Origin: Riptortus pedestris
Lineage: Eukaryota; Arthropoda; Insecta; Hemiptera; Alydidae
DNA length: 64,000 nucleotides
Direction: 5' to 3'
NCBI GenBank assembly: GCA_019009955.1
Contig: CM032228.1
Coordinates: forward strand, 96,840,501 to 96,904,500
Shown here: positions 24,638-36,496 of the stretch, one piece after another
Numbering within the stretch: the first letter of the stretch is position 1
How the letters are laid out: each line of letters opens with the position of its first letter
Notes under the pieces: generated by a model
The model's database searches: none
Told to the model about the DNA's origin: nothing
The model's input: only the letters and a program-made list of their open reading frames with translations
Position numbers and translations under genes: made by a program

Positions 24638-26619
24638 TTTCTGCCTTATGTTGAAAATATACGGACATTTTATATTTAATTTTGTGCGTTGTATTTATTT
24701 TGTACATTTGTAAAAATTAATTTTATAGATTTTTGATATTTATTTAATTTTGCAAAATTATATTCTCCCATGTTTAAAGACAAATCGTCATTATAGCGAT
24801 ATCTCAAATAAATAATCATAATAATTCTTTTCAGACCATCCTAACCATCCTCGATGGTAAGGTGCTTTTATGGTAGCTATACTTGAAACGTTGGTATAAT
24901 GCCACTATGGCACCGACTTACTTATCAATGCTGAACGTTGCTTCAAATGACATTTTTGAAAATATGAAGGGGAGTCGATTAACGTTTGATAGTCTACCGA
25001 AACCGGGGGATATATATAAAGGGATATACTTTGGGCCCAAATTTGAAAAATTAATTCATAATATTTAGCCATTTTGTTTTTTTATTAACATTAAACCCTT
25101 ATATTGGTTAAATTGCTGTTGATTGAGAGAAGGTTTTTCAATAATTGTGGTGTGGACACACATCCTGCATAAAATGGAAGGAGGGACTCATTTAGTGGAA
25201 ATGCTGTTATTTACACCACTTTTCAAGTAATTTGTAACAAAAAAATTTCAGTAAAATATTAAAATTTGGAAAACTGATCTGAAAATGTTCTGCATGATAT
25301 ATATAGTATACACAATTAATCTTCTTCAGTAATTTGGATTTTCAATGCCCAACCTTCTTTGATTTTTTGTGGAATGTATTTTCGTCAAGCTTCTTAAATA
25401 TATTTTCTTTCTATATATAAGTGTTAAGATTCCAAATTTACCCTGATACACAATTTGTCACGCGCATTTTAAGTGGGAAACCAAATAATCCGTCTTGTGA
25501 TTCGTGCCGCAAAAGCTATCCATAAAAACACTCTTAAGAGACTGCACACAAGGAACGCTCTTCTCTATACCTCTCTTGAAACCGTGAGAAACTACTATCT
25601 ATCTATTTTTAGATATGTTCATTATTTTTTTTACAATTAATTGAATTATGTAATTGTCTCATCTGAATTTTCGAGTACCTTTTTGATCAGCTCTCCTCTG
25701 CCCAAGCTATTCAACGTCAACCCTAGAAATATAGTGGGTAATTCTGACTGATACCGATGAAGATACGCCGTTCACGAAAGTGGGTTAAAAGGAATGTCTA
25801 CTATGGGGCGTCCTCCGCAGCTTTGACTAGAAGGTTGGAAGCTTTGTAGGTTCGAGTAAAGATTTACTGCACGGCAGTACTGTTTTAATTATAGAATGTA
25901 CTGAGTTCGTTTTGTAACGTGTAGTCTCTGAATTCTTTTGAGCAGCGAGTACGATCGTTGAGTTCTTATCGTTTGAGTGTAACGTGCAGTTTCCATGGGA
26001 GTTTTGTGCCAAAGTAAAATGCAAGTTTGTGGACTGAGGTAGGGACAAGAACGAGAATGTTATATAAGGTAACCGTGGGTCTGTAGTTACGCCGTAGTGA
26101 GATGCTGTACTTTCTCATTTATCAACAACATTAACTTCAATATTTCACATTTGAAGCCACATTAACTTCATTTACGTTTAACTGGAACTTCTGTGGGGTA
26201 TAGTAGTAAAGAAATTGGAAGAAGGTAGATGGTTTGAGCTTTGCTATGAAGGTATTTGGGTTTATGAAAGTTCGGTTTCCTGTAGAATTGAAAATTGTGA
26301 GCTATTAAATATTTTTTTTCTTTGGCATTTTATCATGTGCTCCTTTCGGAAATTTGGAGATCTTATTTCCGTATAAAATCAAATCAAGATTGATTCGTGG
26401 TAAATAGTAAACCCTGGGGAACTCCTATGTTATATTTAAGTAATAATTTTTGAATGTATTGCCCTTTTTTTCTCCCATCTGATCAAAATAATACAGCACG
26501 AAAAAGAAATTTAATGAAATTAAATTTATCATAGAAATTATCCATTTACTAATATCTCAATTTATTACAGATACCTAAAGTTAAGAATTAAGTAACAATC
26601 GTATACCAGTTTTTATGAA

Positions 26620-26657
<38 letters not shown>

Positions 26658-26989
26658 TTCGTTAAAATAAAAGATGTGAGTAACAAATAAAAAGACCGAA
26701 TAACATATTTATAACAGGGAATGTTAACTCTTAAAAATGCTTCGATACTGAACACTATTCATTCGAATTTTTTTTAACATCAGATTTTCCTTTTCTTTGT
26801 TTAAACATTCAGAGTTGTTCCATAGTGTTGCTTTCAAACTAAACGATAGAAGAAATCCATTTACCTCAATTTCAAGAACAGCTTCTTTAATAAGCCCTTT
26901 GAAAACTTGTTCAAAGTCCTAAATTTAAATGAGCTCTGTACTTGTTTCATTTGTGAAAGGGAGGTTTCTTCATTCCTTAAAGGGGTAAT
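24638..26989. other. AT-rich DNA without a supported gene
   Basis: Holds the (AT)n palindrome at 26.6 kb. The frame at 24883-25068 (...FENMKGSRLTFDSLPKPGD) looks faintly protein-like but matches nothing recognised. Confidence 0.45.
26618..26662. repeat. perfect palindrome with (AT)n core
   Basis: GAATGAA(TA)nTTCATTC: both arms and the core are self-complementary, so a cruciform is possible. Confidence 0.85.
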
Positions 26990-27320
26990 GCTCGGCAAAG
27001 AAAAGATAATCCCTAAACCGGGCTCAAAAGGGCCGGCTGAAAGGCTCAAGTAGCTGCCGATAAATAAATTTGCCCACAAACCTTAACAGGTTCCTCGTCC
27101 CTTCCTTATATAAGGGTTTTTATCCAGCTGATACCCCAATAAAAAGCCCTATGTACATCGTCAGTGAAAAGGTAATTCTACGCTGTGTGTGAGGAAAGCC
27201 CTCCGACAAATCGAACAGCGTAAGTATGTCCAATTCTTTTGAAGTCCCTACAGCTTGCGGGATTAGGCGGAAAGGGCTAAACTGGGATTCCTTAAGAAGC
27301 TTTGCGAATGCGACCATTGA
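26990..27320. promoter_or_regulatory. GC-balanced unique island (candidate regulatory element)
   Basis: Contains GGGCTCAAAAGGGCCGGCTG, a TATATAAGG at 27106-27114 and GGGATTAGGCGG. It has open minus-strand frames of 65-72 codons with no recognisable domain. It could be regulatory or an unrecognised exon. Confidence 0.25.
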
Positions 27321-28434
27321 GTTAAGTTTGTTTCTACTCGGTTATTTTATCTCGGAATTCATTCAGTGTCCCTTAGCACCCTGAATTACTTTCAACATTT
27401 ACTTCAGAAATGTTAAAATTAAATAATTAAATTATTCAATTTATTTTTTGGGTGCCCCTTGAAAGGAATCCAACACTACAGTCCCAACTTCATGGATTTC
27501 TTTACTCTCTTTTTCTCTGATATCTGATTCCTGTGATGAGTTCCTCTGAGGTTTGGAATTTTTGAATGAAGGTTTGGATAACAGCACTGATGGCATATTG
27601 AAATATTAGTCTATAAATAAAGTATGTTTGCTCTGTAAGGACTTGTTGTGAATGACATTCACTCCTAAAACTATAGCTGAAACAATTATGACGCGCAAAC
27701 TACTGAACTGGACTTCTCGAAACTCTGTATGTGAGTCACAATAAATTCCGCGTATATTATTATTCGTTTCCTATTCGTTATTCTGTAAGACAAAAGTGGA
27801 TTATCATGCTATTTAAAGGCAGTTTTGTTTTAATTTATGTGGAGTAGCAATCTATAAACCTATAAGTTTTGCAGATAATTATATAGCCGGTCAATAATAT
27901 TATGGAGCTTAAAGGACTGTGGGCCTTGTACTATGCTAGAACTGCCAAATTCATAAGTAGGATGCACACTCTAAGCTTTCTTTAGTTGGGTAGCTACTGA
28001 GTATGGACTAATATCCGTTCCCCCGTTACATCCCAGCATCGCGAGGCAAATCAGTAGCTACTTGAGTGAAGAAGTAGCAATATTTTGTCTCTTTACCACC
28101 CCAATATGGCAGGAAACGGATAAGTTTATTTCTTGACCTCCACGAAGCCCTCTGGCTCTTCATGGTCTGTAGACATAATTTTTTTATATTTTTATTTATG
28201 CTAACTTCTGAACTGAATGAAACAAAACTTCGTAGTAACTAACATATATTAATAAAAGGTAATTCGTAGAGTAACTAACATATCTTACTTAGTGTAATAT
28301 ACTCTAAATACTATATATATATATATATATATATATACACGTAGAGTAAATAATATATATTACTGAGATCTAAAATTAAAAATAATAGTACTTACTTCAT
28401 TTCCGGTTCACATTTTGGCAAACATACACTAGAG

Positions 28435-28640
28435 CAGGCTTGAGCAACACCCGTTAAACAAGTTTATGCGGCCCGGCAAGCATTTCTAAAATTCAATTAA
28501 TTTTATCTCCCATCGATATATTGTTATAAACTTAATTATAATAAAATGGTAGTACAGACTAAACCGAAACAATTTTTTGTGACGAGCTAGTCACTTGTCG
28601 GCGACTTGTTCAAAATTGCAATACGAACGCGCTGCGTCTG
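28435..28640 (+). mobile_element. hAT-like left end
   Basis: CAGGCTTGAGCAACACCCG followed by GCGGCCCGGCAAGC resembles hAT left ends and the element at 46.2 kb. No right end or duplicated 8-mer (CACTAGAG precedes it) was found downstream, so only the left end is called. An ATG at 28779 opens a short broken frame that may be transposase-derived. Confidence 0.4.
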
Positions 28641-30153
28641 TTCGATTTTGAGGTCTTACTCATTTCGATCAAATCAGCTGTCCATAGTTTCTTTTAGTTT
28701 GCTGAGTAGAACACAAATTTATTTTTTAATCGTAGTAAAATTCTTTTAACTAACCAATTAGTCAGAACATTTGGAGTAATGGATACGTTTTTTCGACACT
28801 ATTTGAAGAACGTTAAAAAATAAGATTTTGATATACAGAGAGAAATAAGTCCTTAAGTCGAACACCTCAATAAATGTCTAGTTCTTTAGAATGGTTTATT
28901 CTCTCATAAAGGGAAGGTTGAAAAATAAACGTCAGCTCATTAAACGGATTGGGCACCACGTTAAAGAGCTAGTTCCATAGAATACAAATATTTCTCATAT
29001 TTTCATATTTCCCAAGAACAGAAAACAAGTTATTGATCTTCAAACAGACTGAGCAGGTCGCAAACTCGAGAAATGGAAGACGGCCGCACTGTAAACATAT
29101 TTATTTGCGTAGAAACCTCTTTTTAACTATTTTACTACTTTTTAACAAACACACACAATGCAAAATCACGGATTATAAATTAAACCGGAAATTATATTCG
29201 TATTATGGAAAATCGTATTGTTCTTTTTAAAAGTTCCAACATGAAAATCCGATTAGCTAGTTAATGAAGATCAAATGAATATAGAAAAATAACTTATAGC
29301 AAGTAAGAAAAAGAAGCTCAGACGCTACACTAAGTCAAAAATAAGCTTCTTATTTTAATTTGATATGGTTGGAAAGTGAATGAGATATATGTAGAAGGGT
29401 AAACGTAGCACTGCTAAAAAAAAGGAAGCACCATAAACTAATAAAAAAAAGGAAAAGACGATCCCACCAGAAATAATTATACGCTGAGGGTAGGTGCACA
29501 GATTGTATGTTATCTCTCATCGCCGTGATATTGTGCTCTTGAATTATTGAATACCACTCAACCACTAATCGTGTGACACGGCAACAGCAACACACGAAAC
29601 CATCCACAATCATAAATAAACACCACTGGACATTACGTTACAGCACTATATTTAATACCGCATGCGTTTTAAAATATTAAACTTTGTGAACCATTGGTTG
29701 CTTTCGTTGAAATTAAATTAATCACTGTTTCATAAAATATGCTGTAAACTGCAAAAGAACTTAGTTACTAATATGTAATAAATAACACTCTGAAATCAAA
29801 TATATATTCTTACTTAAAATTTCTATGTCAATTGAATCAATATGAACATTCAGAAGTAATAGTGAATAATGTCAAAGGAGAAAAAAGAAAAGTTTCTAAA
29901 TGAAATTTCTGTGAAGAAATACATAGTAAAAAGACTAAAATAATCAAGCAAATTATATTTAGTAAGTAAAATATACTAAAGAGATTATGAAGCTAATGCC
30001 TACATTTCTAATTTGATGGTGTTCCAGGGGGAGGTTGATTGTAGATGCCCCAGTGAGGAAGGTTTATTTCAGCGAGTGTAAGAGGTGACGAACACTTCAT
30101 GGCCAATGGCCTCTGAAGAGGTGGTATATAGGCTACGAAATATATGGGGCATT
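28641..30153. other. AT-rich DNA without a supported gene
   Basis: Possible decayed continuation of the hAT piece from 28.4 kb to about 29.1 kb; otherwise nothing recognised. Confidence 0.45.
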
Positions 30154-30681
30154 AGCAGATTTCCCTTAGGGGAAATCAGCTATTGAGGTTGTACTCATGA
30201 CGGGATTTTCGAAATTTTTCTTCAAATGTCCATCGATCCTACCTAGTAGATGACGAAAATGAGGTCCGTTCAAAACTGTATATAGTCGACGAAACTCGAT
30301 ATTTAGTCGTTTTATGTAAAAAGAAAGATCAAGTTCGTAAACGGCTGAAATCGGACCAGTGGGAGGGGGGGTTTAGAGGGGAGGATTTTCGAAAATTCGA
30401 AATATCTCCGTTACTATACGTCGGATCGAAAATTGTACAAAATCAATCTTATTACAAATTAAAGTTACTATAAATATTGTCATATACATTTATTCTCTAT
30501 CTTGAATATTAACCGAGATATTTGAATTTTTATTAAATCTGGCCGGCTAACGGACGAAGTGGCTTTCCCGCCAAAAGCTAGTTCGGCCGTTTCATTAACT
30601 GCTCAGCTATCGTAAAATTACTCTATTGTAAAACTTCACGTGGGAAATCTGCTTAGTTTACGCAGCCCCTGTGTGACGGAC
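30154..30681 (+). mobile_element. HINE/Helentron-like repeat, copy A6 (no TA tract)
   Basis: Starts AGCAGATTTCCCTTAGGGGA and ends with GGGAAATCTGCT and the hairpin ACGCAGCCCCTGTGT. It has both ends but no central (TA)n tract, which shows the tract is optional. Confidence 0.66.
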
Positions 30682-31319
30682 TTTCTTTAATTAAACTAAG
30701 TCTGCGCGAAAAAAAAAACTTTTTGTTTTCAACCTTTGCCATTAAATTAAGACAAATGTTTGAATAGCATGAAAGCTGTGAGAAAGAGTTCCTTTTTTTT
30801 CAGGCAAAAGAAAGGATCTTAAGGTCTCAAAACAGCTATCTTTATTAACTTATTTCCCACAGCAGGCGTTTCGCCCTCCTGGGCCTTAGCAAATCTTTAA
30901 AATTATTCCTCCCAGCCATTATAATAATAAATCTCCACAGAAGAATAAAGAACTTCTTATTACAATCAACCTTATCAAGGTGATAATTTGTCAAACAATA
31001 TCTGGAATCTTTCTTTTGCCTGAAATACTTTAATTGGTCGCAGTAAGGATTAGATGCAATTTTTTTTTATGTTTTAGGCAGAGATCATTTATTGTGAAAT
31101 TGTACAATGACAGGCGAAATTGTACACATGAATGGTCATGTGTGCTGGCATAATAGGAATACCCTGTATACTGAGCGTTCAACAGTAGATCGATTACATC
31201 CAACTTTTCCTGACAATTTGAAGAAAGTCATTGTATTGTCCCATTATTAAAAGACACATTTGTCTGTAGTGTACACAAGTTTGTCATGCATTAATTCTAT
31301 AGTCCCAGAATAGGTAGTA

Positions 31320-31816
31320 CAGGGTGGAGCAGAGGAAACGCATGTTTTTGAACCGCTGGTACGCGACAACGAAAGGGGATATTGCCCTTAAATGAATGTT
31401 GGCAGACGGTTTATACAATGCAGTTTCAGTAGCCATGGAGTGGTAGGCATTCCCATACGTGTGTTCGTTATCGATATACGACTTCTTTTTGTGGGGATAT
31501 TTAAAATCAAACGTCTACATGAACAAAAGCCTCGCACAATCGATGACCTGAAGAATTCCATTCTTCAGGAAATTGAATTCGTGCCGAATGAAATGTCGGA
31601 GAGAGCCATGCGTAACATCCGGGAGAGGATCCAAATTTGTATCCAGCAAGATGGACGTCATCTCCAAAAAATTATTTTTCGAACCTAATTAAAGAATGTA
31701 TATTTCAAATCTGCATTAAAAAATCTGTCACTTAAATCTTGTTTTTATTATTTTTATCAAACTGAGTCCCAGTCATTCAATAGTGAAAAACCATGCGTTT
31801 CCTCTGCTCCACCATG
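31320..31816 (+). mobile_element. Tc1/mariner-superfamily deletion derivative, TA target site
   Basis: Perfect to near-perfect inverted ends: CAGGGTGGAGCAGAGGAAAC on the left and the complement of GTTTCCTCTGCTCCACCATG on the right. TA is on both flanks (31318-31319 and 31817-31818). The inside keeps the end of a transposase frame (31530-31688) with RTIDDLKNSILQEIEF, EMSERAMRNIRERIQICIQQ and DGRHLQKIIFRT, typical of the C-terminus of arthropod Tc1/mariner-like transposases. The DDE/D core is deleted. It lies downstream of the fussel exon 5 donor. Confidence 0.78.
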
Positions 31817-31965
31817 TACTAGGCTCTTTAGATTAAATTAAAAATATTCAAAACTTTATAATGAAAACAATGTTACTACCAAATTGTGAAGCATAAATGT
31901 TACTAGTTACTGGTAGTTAGTGTATGCATAAACATTTTTTTTTTAAAAGTTTTTTGCTTATTTTA

Positions 31966-32012
31966 CGTCCACTTTATGCTACTAGGCTAATCGGGACGGG
32001 TTATCTACAGGT
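31966..32012 (-). repeat. SINE 3'-end fragment next to the fussel exon 5 donor
   Basis: Minus strand ACCTGTAGATAACCCGTCCC GATTAGCCTAGTAGC ATAAAGTGGACGTAAAA matches the tail of the SINE at 56.3 kb almost base for base. It lies in sense orientation, about 18 bases past the GTAAGT donor at 32030. Confidence 0.75.
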
Positions 32013-32030
32013 TTAACATTTAAGACTTAC

Positions 32031-32379
32031 CTGAGTTATTGGACTCCAGAAAGGCTTGACATCATCCTCTGGGCAGGTTTCAATATCCACAGTCTCTTCA
32101 GAATCTGAGGTGGGAGTCTCCCTGACAAGAGGAGGTGCAGGGTATACAGGACTGAAGGCAGACTTGTCGGAGGGAGGTGGGAGGAGTAGGGGGGCAGGAG
32201 GTAGCCACATAGGGTAGAGGGGCTTCCACACGTAGTCGAGGGGCGGGACTCTAGGAGGCGACTCTGCCCTCTTCCTCGGCTTTGAGGAGCCCAGCAGTCT
32301 CTTCCGGGAGCCACCGTTGAACATCGCCTTTACGTCTTCCCAAGCATGGACCACTTCCTCTGGAGGTGACCCACTTAAC
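32031..32379 (-). CDS. fuss: fussel coding exon 5: WEDVKAMFNGG segment and Pro-rich/acidic region
   Basis: Opens with LSGSPPEEVVHAWEDVKAMF and NGGSRKRLLG, the segment shared by SKOR1/2 and fussel. A Pro-rich stretch follows, then an acidic run (SDSEETVDIETCPEDD) that resembles the acidic tract of SKOR proteins. The acceptor is cccgaag|G. The frame reaches ACT CAG|GTAAGT at 32031, a consensus donor in phase 0, so the protein probably continues in exons not found here. Without splicing, the frame ends after five more residues at a TAA at 32013-32015. The first ATG-initiated open frame here starts at 32399, upstream of the acceptor, and is not the real start. Confidence 0.92.
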
Positions 32380-32618
32380 CTTCGGGATAAATCAAACATG
32401 AACTAATTAATTATAGAAATGAAGAACAAAACCTATGAAAATTTAAAAAAAAATTATTGCGTGAGGCCTTTCAACAATTCCTTGGTATCTCAAGTGCTAA
32501 AACAACAAAATATGCGTAATATTACATATTATAAGTGTAGGATTACATCCTATATGAGATCCAATATTTTAAAAAGATCAGTAATACCAACACAAAATAT
32601 TAACAGCAGCTACACTAA

Positions 32619-32906
32619 GTCCATCTCGCAGGGGCTGCGTTAACTAAATAGATGTCCCACGTGCGTTACGTATTTGCATTTTCTTAAAACGTAAAAGTTC
32701 AACGAGAACAATATATGGTATTTATGGTTCAAATAAAGTGCTTCATAATATAGCATCTTATTGTTAAGATACGACTAGCTTCAATGGCTAGACTGTATTT
32801 CCTGCGAAATCAAGGTGAACGAGGTCTCATTAATATCAAAAATTCATATCGTTTCCAAAAAAATAATCTCGCCCCAATAGATGATTTTCCTTAAGATAAA
32901 TCTGCT
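32619..32906 (-). mobile_element. HINE-like repeat, copy A7, inside fussel intron 4
   Basis: A short copy on the same strand as fussel. The hairpin side (CGCAGGGGCTGCG) is at 32627-32639 and the AGCAGATTTATCTTAAGGAA side is at 32906. The central part is replaced by unrelated AT-rich DNA. It fills about half of the 564-bp intron. Confidence 0.55.
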
Positions 32907-32943
32907 TATATACATATAATATAAGCAGCACAAGTACACTTAC

Positions 32944-33099
32944 CTCATATGGCGTCTCCACGAGTTGAAATTAGCTGCATCTGGCTGAACGTATTTTGCG
33001 TTTGGTCCAGTCCGATGTGAATGAAATATAAATTTATTTGGTGAAAAGAATAGGCCACACGTAGAGCACTTGATACATTTGGCCCTCGACGAATTATAC
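32944..33099 (-). CDS. fuss: fussel coding exon 4: Cys/His zinc-binding part of the SAND-like domain
   Basis: Encodes YNSSRAKCIKCSTCGLFFSP, then NKFIFHSHR and ANFNSWRRHM, ending with a split Arg codon at an AG|GTAAGT donor. The C-x2-C-x2-C run followed by H-S-H keeps the metal-binding residues of the Ski-family SMAD4-binding domain. The acceptor (tttttttccag) has a strong pyrimidine tract. It is 156 nt long, and phases 2/1 match its neighbours. A HINE-like repeat sits in the intron just downstream. Confidence 0.94.
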
Positions 33100-33827
33100 C
33101 TGGAAAAAAATTATCACTATTGATACACTAATGATTTAAAATTGATGACCTTATTATTTATTTTGAAAATAATTCATTACGTAATTTATGTAAATAGGAG
33201 TTAAAACCACGAATTTAATTGTAATTATTTTCAGGAATATATTCCTAAATATGATGATTAATTTATTCCCCTGTGAAAAATATGAAAACACTACTCACCA
33301 CTGCATTACTTATTTGTTTTATCTAGATCAGTTTTAATCGAAATAAACTATTGTAATTAATACTCTCTGAGATGCTGGTTTGGTTGAGGGAACCAGACTA
33401 CTTCAAAAAATAAGTTTTGTTTTAGTTGTTGTTTAGTTTTTCCTCCTCAAGAAACATTTTACAGTCGTAGTTTGTGGAGGTATAAAGGCTTAGTTTACCT
33501 GTCCAGGTATTATTTTTGTTATTATCAGTCCATAAAGTTATTATTAATGTATACATGACAGTTTTAGTATTAGAATTTTTTATTAATTTTATATTTATAA
33601 CTCTTTTGTAATTTCGGGACAAAAATAAAAATAAACAAAAAATTGTTTAAGGGGAACATAAAAAAACATTAAAACCATAATCACAATAAAAGAGATCCAC
33701 AGATATTCTGACAAATTTAAGGGACCATTAATCCTGGACATGAACTCGGAAGAACTGAAATTTCCGAGATATCGAAAAACATAAAACATCATAAATCATG
33801 AAAATGAACACATGATTCCTAAATCAC

Positions 33828-33969
33828 CTGGATGGCTGGAAGGCCCCTCTGCAGCCCCAGGCACAGTCATGGTGCACAGCAAATGCGAAGTCTTCTGGCA
33901 GCCTTGGCGGAGAGTTATCGCCTAGGAAAGACTTGCAAAGTCGCTCTGCTTCTCTTCGTGTGATCATTC
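33828..33969 (-). CDS. fuss: fussel coding exon 3: end of DHD, start of SMAD4-binding/SAND-like domain
   Basis: Begins by completing the split Gly codon, then MITRREAERLCKSFLG, a linker, FAFAVHHDCAWGCRGAFQPS, and ends with the first two bases of an Arg codon at a GTGATT donor. The Cys of HHDCAWGCRG starts the zinc/SAND-like module that in Ski proteins contacts SMAD4. It is 46 full codons plus split codons at both ends. Acceptor and donor phases match exons 2 and 4 exactly. Confidence 0.93.
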
Positions 33970-34324
33970 CTACCAAATTATATTAATGACTTGTAAAAGC
34001 AGGAATACATAAAATACTGCATTAACTTTAATTAATTTAATGCAATTCACATTAACCGGATTACATGTTAACTGCTCCAGTATTTTTCTTATTTAAGCAA
34101 TAATGCAACCCCAATGACTAAGTATTAATTATCGGATTATGAAATTAGCTAACCCAGGCTTGGTATATCGATGGTAATTAGTGGATGCACATTTGGCATT
34201 GATACATGAAAATGGTAAATATATTGTAATTGATAATTGCGGTAGGAAATTTTTAGAGTACGGATTGCTGAAACGGGATGATATTTAAATGTGTATTTAT
34301 AAACTTCACTGTATGTTTATATCG

Positions 34325-34570
34325 CTAATCGGGTCGGATTTCCTCAGGTTACCGTCCTTTTCTGACCAGGGTGGGACTAAGATTTTATTTATAGAGTTCT
34401 AGGTTAACAAAGTTTAATAGGAACATCGCCTTAACTCATATGTCCAACCTAAGCCCTGGATACAGCTTATAAATTTTATTATATAAAATTTATTTAGTGA
34501 CGAACTCATTAAATAAAATCCTTAGACCCACCCCGGCTAGAAACCAGTAGATAACTCGTCCTAATTAGCC
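34325..34570. repeat. two opposed SINE fragments in fussel intron 2
   Basis: 34325-34420 is a minus-oriented piece (CTAATCGGGTCGGATTTCCT, CTGACCAGGGTGGGACTAAG). 34490-34570 is a plus-oriented piece (TTTAGTGACGAACTCATTAA, CCACCCCGGCTAGAAACC). Both are body parts of the SINE at 56.3 kb without heads. Confidence 0.55.
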
Positions 34571-35109
34571 GTAGTAGAAAAAAAGTGGTCGTTAATAAAT
34601 AATAATAATATTACACAAAATAAATGATAATTTTCTTTAATTTTCTCACTTTTAGAAAAACCGTGTTTGCTATAACACCAATTTTATGCATGATGAAACA
34701 GGGATAGTAACTTAGGGTTAAGTATTAATTATATTTATTTATAATTTCGAATTTCTTTTAGCGCATTCTTATTCACATTATAGTGTATATTCTTAAACCA
34801 GATTGATCGTTTCCACATTTTTTCAGAGCAATCATAAATTAATAAATTCTACATGTCCTCTTAACCAACTAGAAAAAAAAAGAATGTGACAATTCAGTTG
34901 CCATTAAAATTTTTTTTTTTTTTTCTAGACCTCTTGATTTTTAGAAACATCGGAACTTGGGTAACATATTATAGCAATAATCGTGAAGAATAGGTGATCA
35001 ACTTCTATTAGCAGATATCTCTGGAAGAAGGCTGGATGGTAGAGGAACAAATTATTAGCAGAGTTCTTTAATTAAAAATGAACTATGCATGTAGTCGTCT
35101 TGGAACGGT

Positions 35110-35230
35110 TTTAGATTTTTCGTAAGGGAAATCAGCTATTGAGGTTGTACTCATTCCGCGACTTCGAAAAATGTGTTCAAGTTTTCATTGACCATATTTC
35201 AGAAGACCTTTGAGCATTTATTCATCCTTC
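35110..35230 (+). mobile_element. HINE-like 5' fragment, copy A8, in fussel intron region
   Basis: Matches the first ~120 bp of family A (AAGGGAAATCAGCTATTGAG, TTGTACTCAT). It is truncated before the central part. It lies in fussel intron 2 (33970-35487), antisense to the gene. Confidence 0.5.
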
Positions 35231-35487
35231 TTAAATAATGGGATACAAATAAGGTCGGTCCAAATTTATATCCATAAAAATTTGGTGCGCGCAAATTTTA
35301 CAATGCCCTTTTATTATGTTCTAAAAATACAGTTGCGGATTGGAATAGTGTCCTACACAAAGGTAAAACTTATGATTTGGCATGCTGGAAACTTTAAATT
35401 CTCTACTTTTTGAAAAATGTGGCATTGCGACATGACTTGAGTACATAAATCAAAATCAGCAACTAAGGTTAATGAAAGTTTGCTTAC

Positions 35488-35713
35488 CACATCGCCTGGA
35501 AGATACGGGCATAGCACCAGCTCTCCTGAGCATTTCCAGCTGGACTGGAGTACACTGAACGCAGGTGATGCCTAGAGCCACGCGCCTGTTGTGAATCTCG
35601 TTGTAGGAGAAGGATTTGAGGAGGGTGTTGGAGATTTGTGCCAAGCACAGCCTTTCTTGGTTGTCCATTATTAGTGAAACGATAGGAACACCATATAAAA
35701 CTACTGTCCCCAC
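35488..35713 (-). CDS. fuss: fussel coding exon 2: Ski/Sno/Dac homology domain
   Basis: Encodes about 75 residues, roughly 23-97 of the protein. Key runs are LYGVPIVSLIMDNQERLCLA, SYNEIHNRRVALGITCVQCT and LRRAGAMPVSSRRC, which are very close to the DHD domain of SKOR proteins. The acceptor is atgttcag|GTGGGG. The donor is TGTG|GTAAGCA, splitting the Gly codon after the final Cys (phase 1). This domain is a protein-protein interface in Ski/Sno/Dac factors. The match is strong enough to name the gene from this exon alone. Confidence 0.95.
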
Positions 35714-36496
35714 CTGAACATAAAAAGATGAAATTGTTTTTCCGATGCTCAGTGGAAAATTGGTGTTTTAAACTAAAAAGTGATAAGGAAATATTTTTTT
35801 TATATATTAAAATCAGAGTAGAAGATTGCGTACTTGAATTTAAGTGGCAACATAGATGCATAATTCCCGGACACATATTAAATTTTTATGATTCCCAACC
35901 AAGAAAATTCAAAGTTATTATTCTTAGTTTCAAACGTGACGTTGGCTGCACCCAGATTACAGGACTACTCCAAAATGTTTTTACCTTGAAGATAGGAAAA
36001 ATAGTTTACAATGGAAATAACAGAGAAACAGTAATTAACTCACTCTTTAACCCCATAAAATTCTCTCAGAGAATGCATGGGTTCAAAATGATCTAATTTC
36101 ATTAAAATAATTTACATTTTTACATTTCTGAATGAAGACAAGAGCACATGCTGTAGTTTTCTTTTGTAAAGTAGTAAACAATGTACATAATGCAATAAGG
36201 ACAATATCAAATTTACAATAAAAGGGACCCTCAACCATAATATAAACAGTCTAATTATATGAATTCTTCCGCTAGCAGATTTTCATATCACATATGATGA
36301 AGATAAAACGAACTTGTGGCTGATGTTATGTCCCCCAGGGGGTGCCATCCGGGAGATGTACAGATTGTAACGTTTTTTGCAACTTTGGCGCATGACGTAA
36401 CTAGTTGCCACATTTCAGCTTCATTTAAATTGTGAACATTGTTGTCTTTTAGTGAATTGTTTTATTTTCTATTGTTATAAGTGATTCTTTTGCAAA

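Noticed and set aside
29350..29613. 87-codon minus-strand frame with Cys/Trp/Phe-rich end
   Set aside because: No domain or splice evidence; low-complexity hydrophobic tail from A/T runs.
35484..35876. 130-codon minus-strand frame overlapping fussel exon 2
   Set aside because: It is another frame of exon 2; the SKOR-matching frame with exact splice sites is the real one.
35728..36096. 122-codon plus-strand frame in fussel intron 1
   Set aside because: Lys/Ile/Phe/Asn-rich composition typical of AT-rich chance frames, antisense to a firm gene, no domain.
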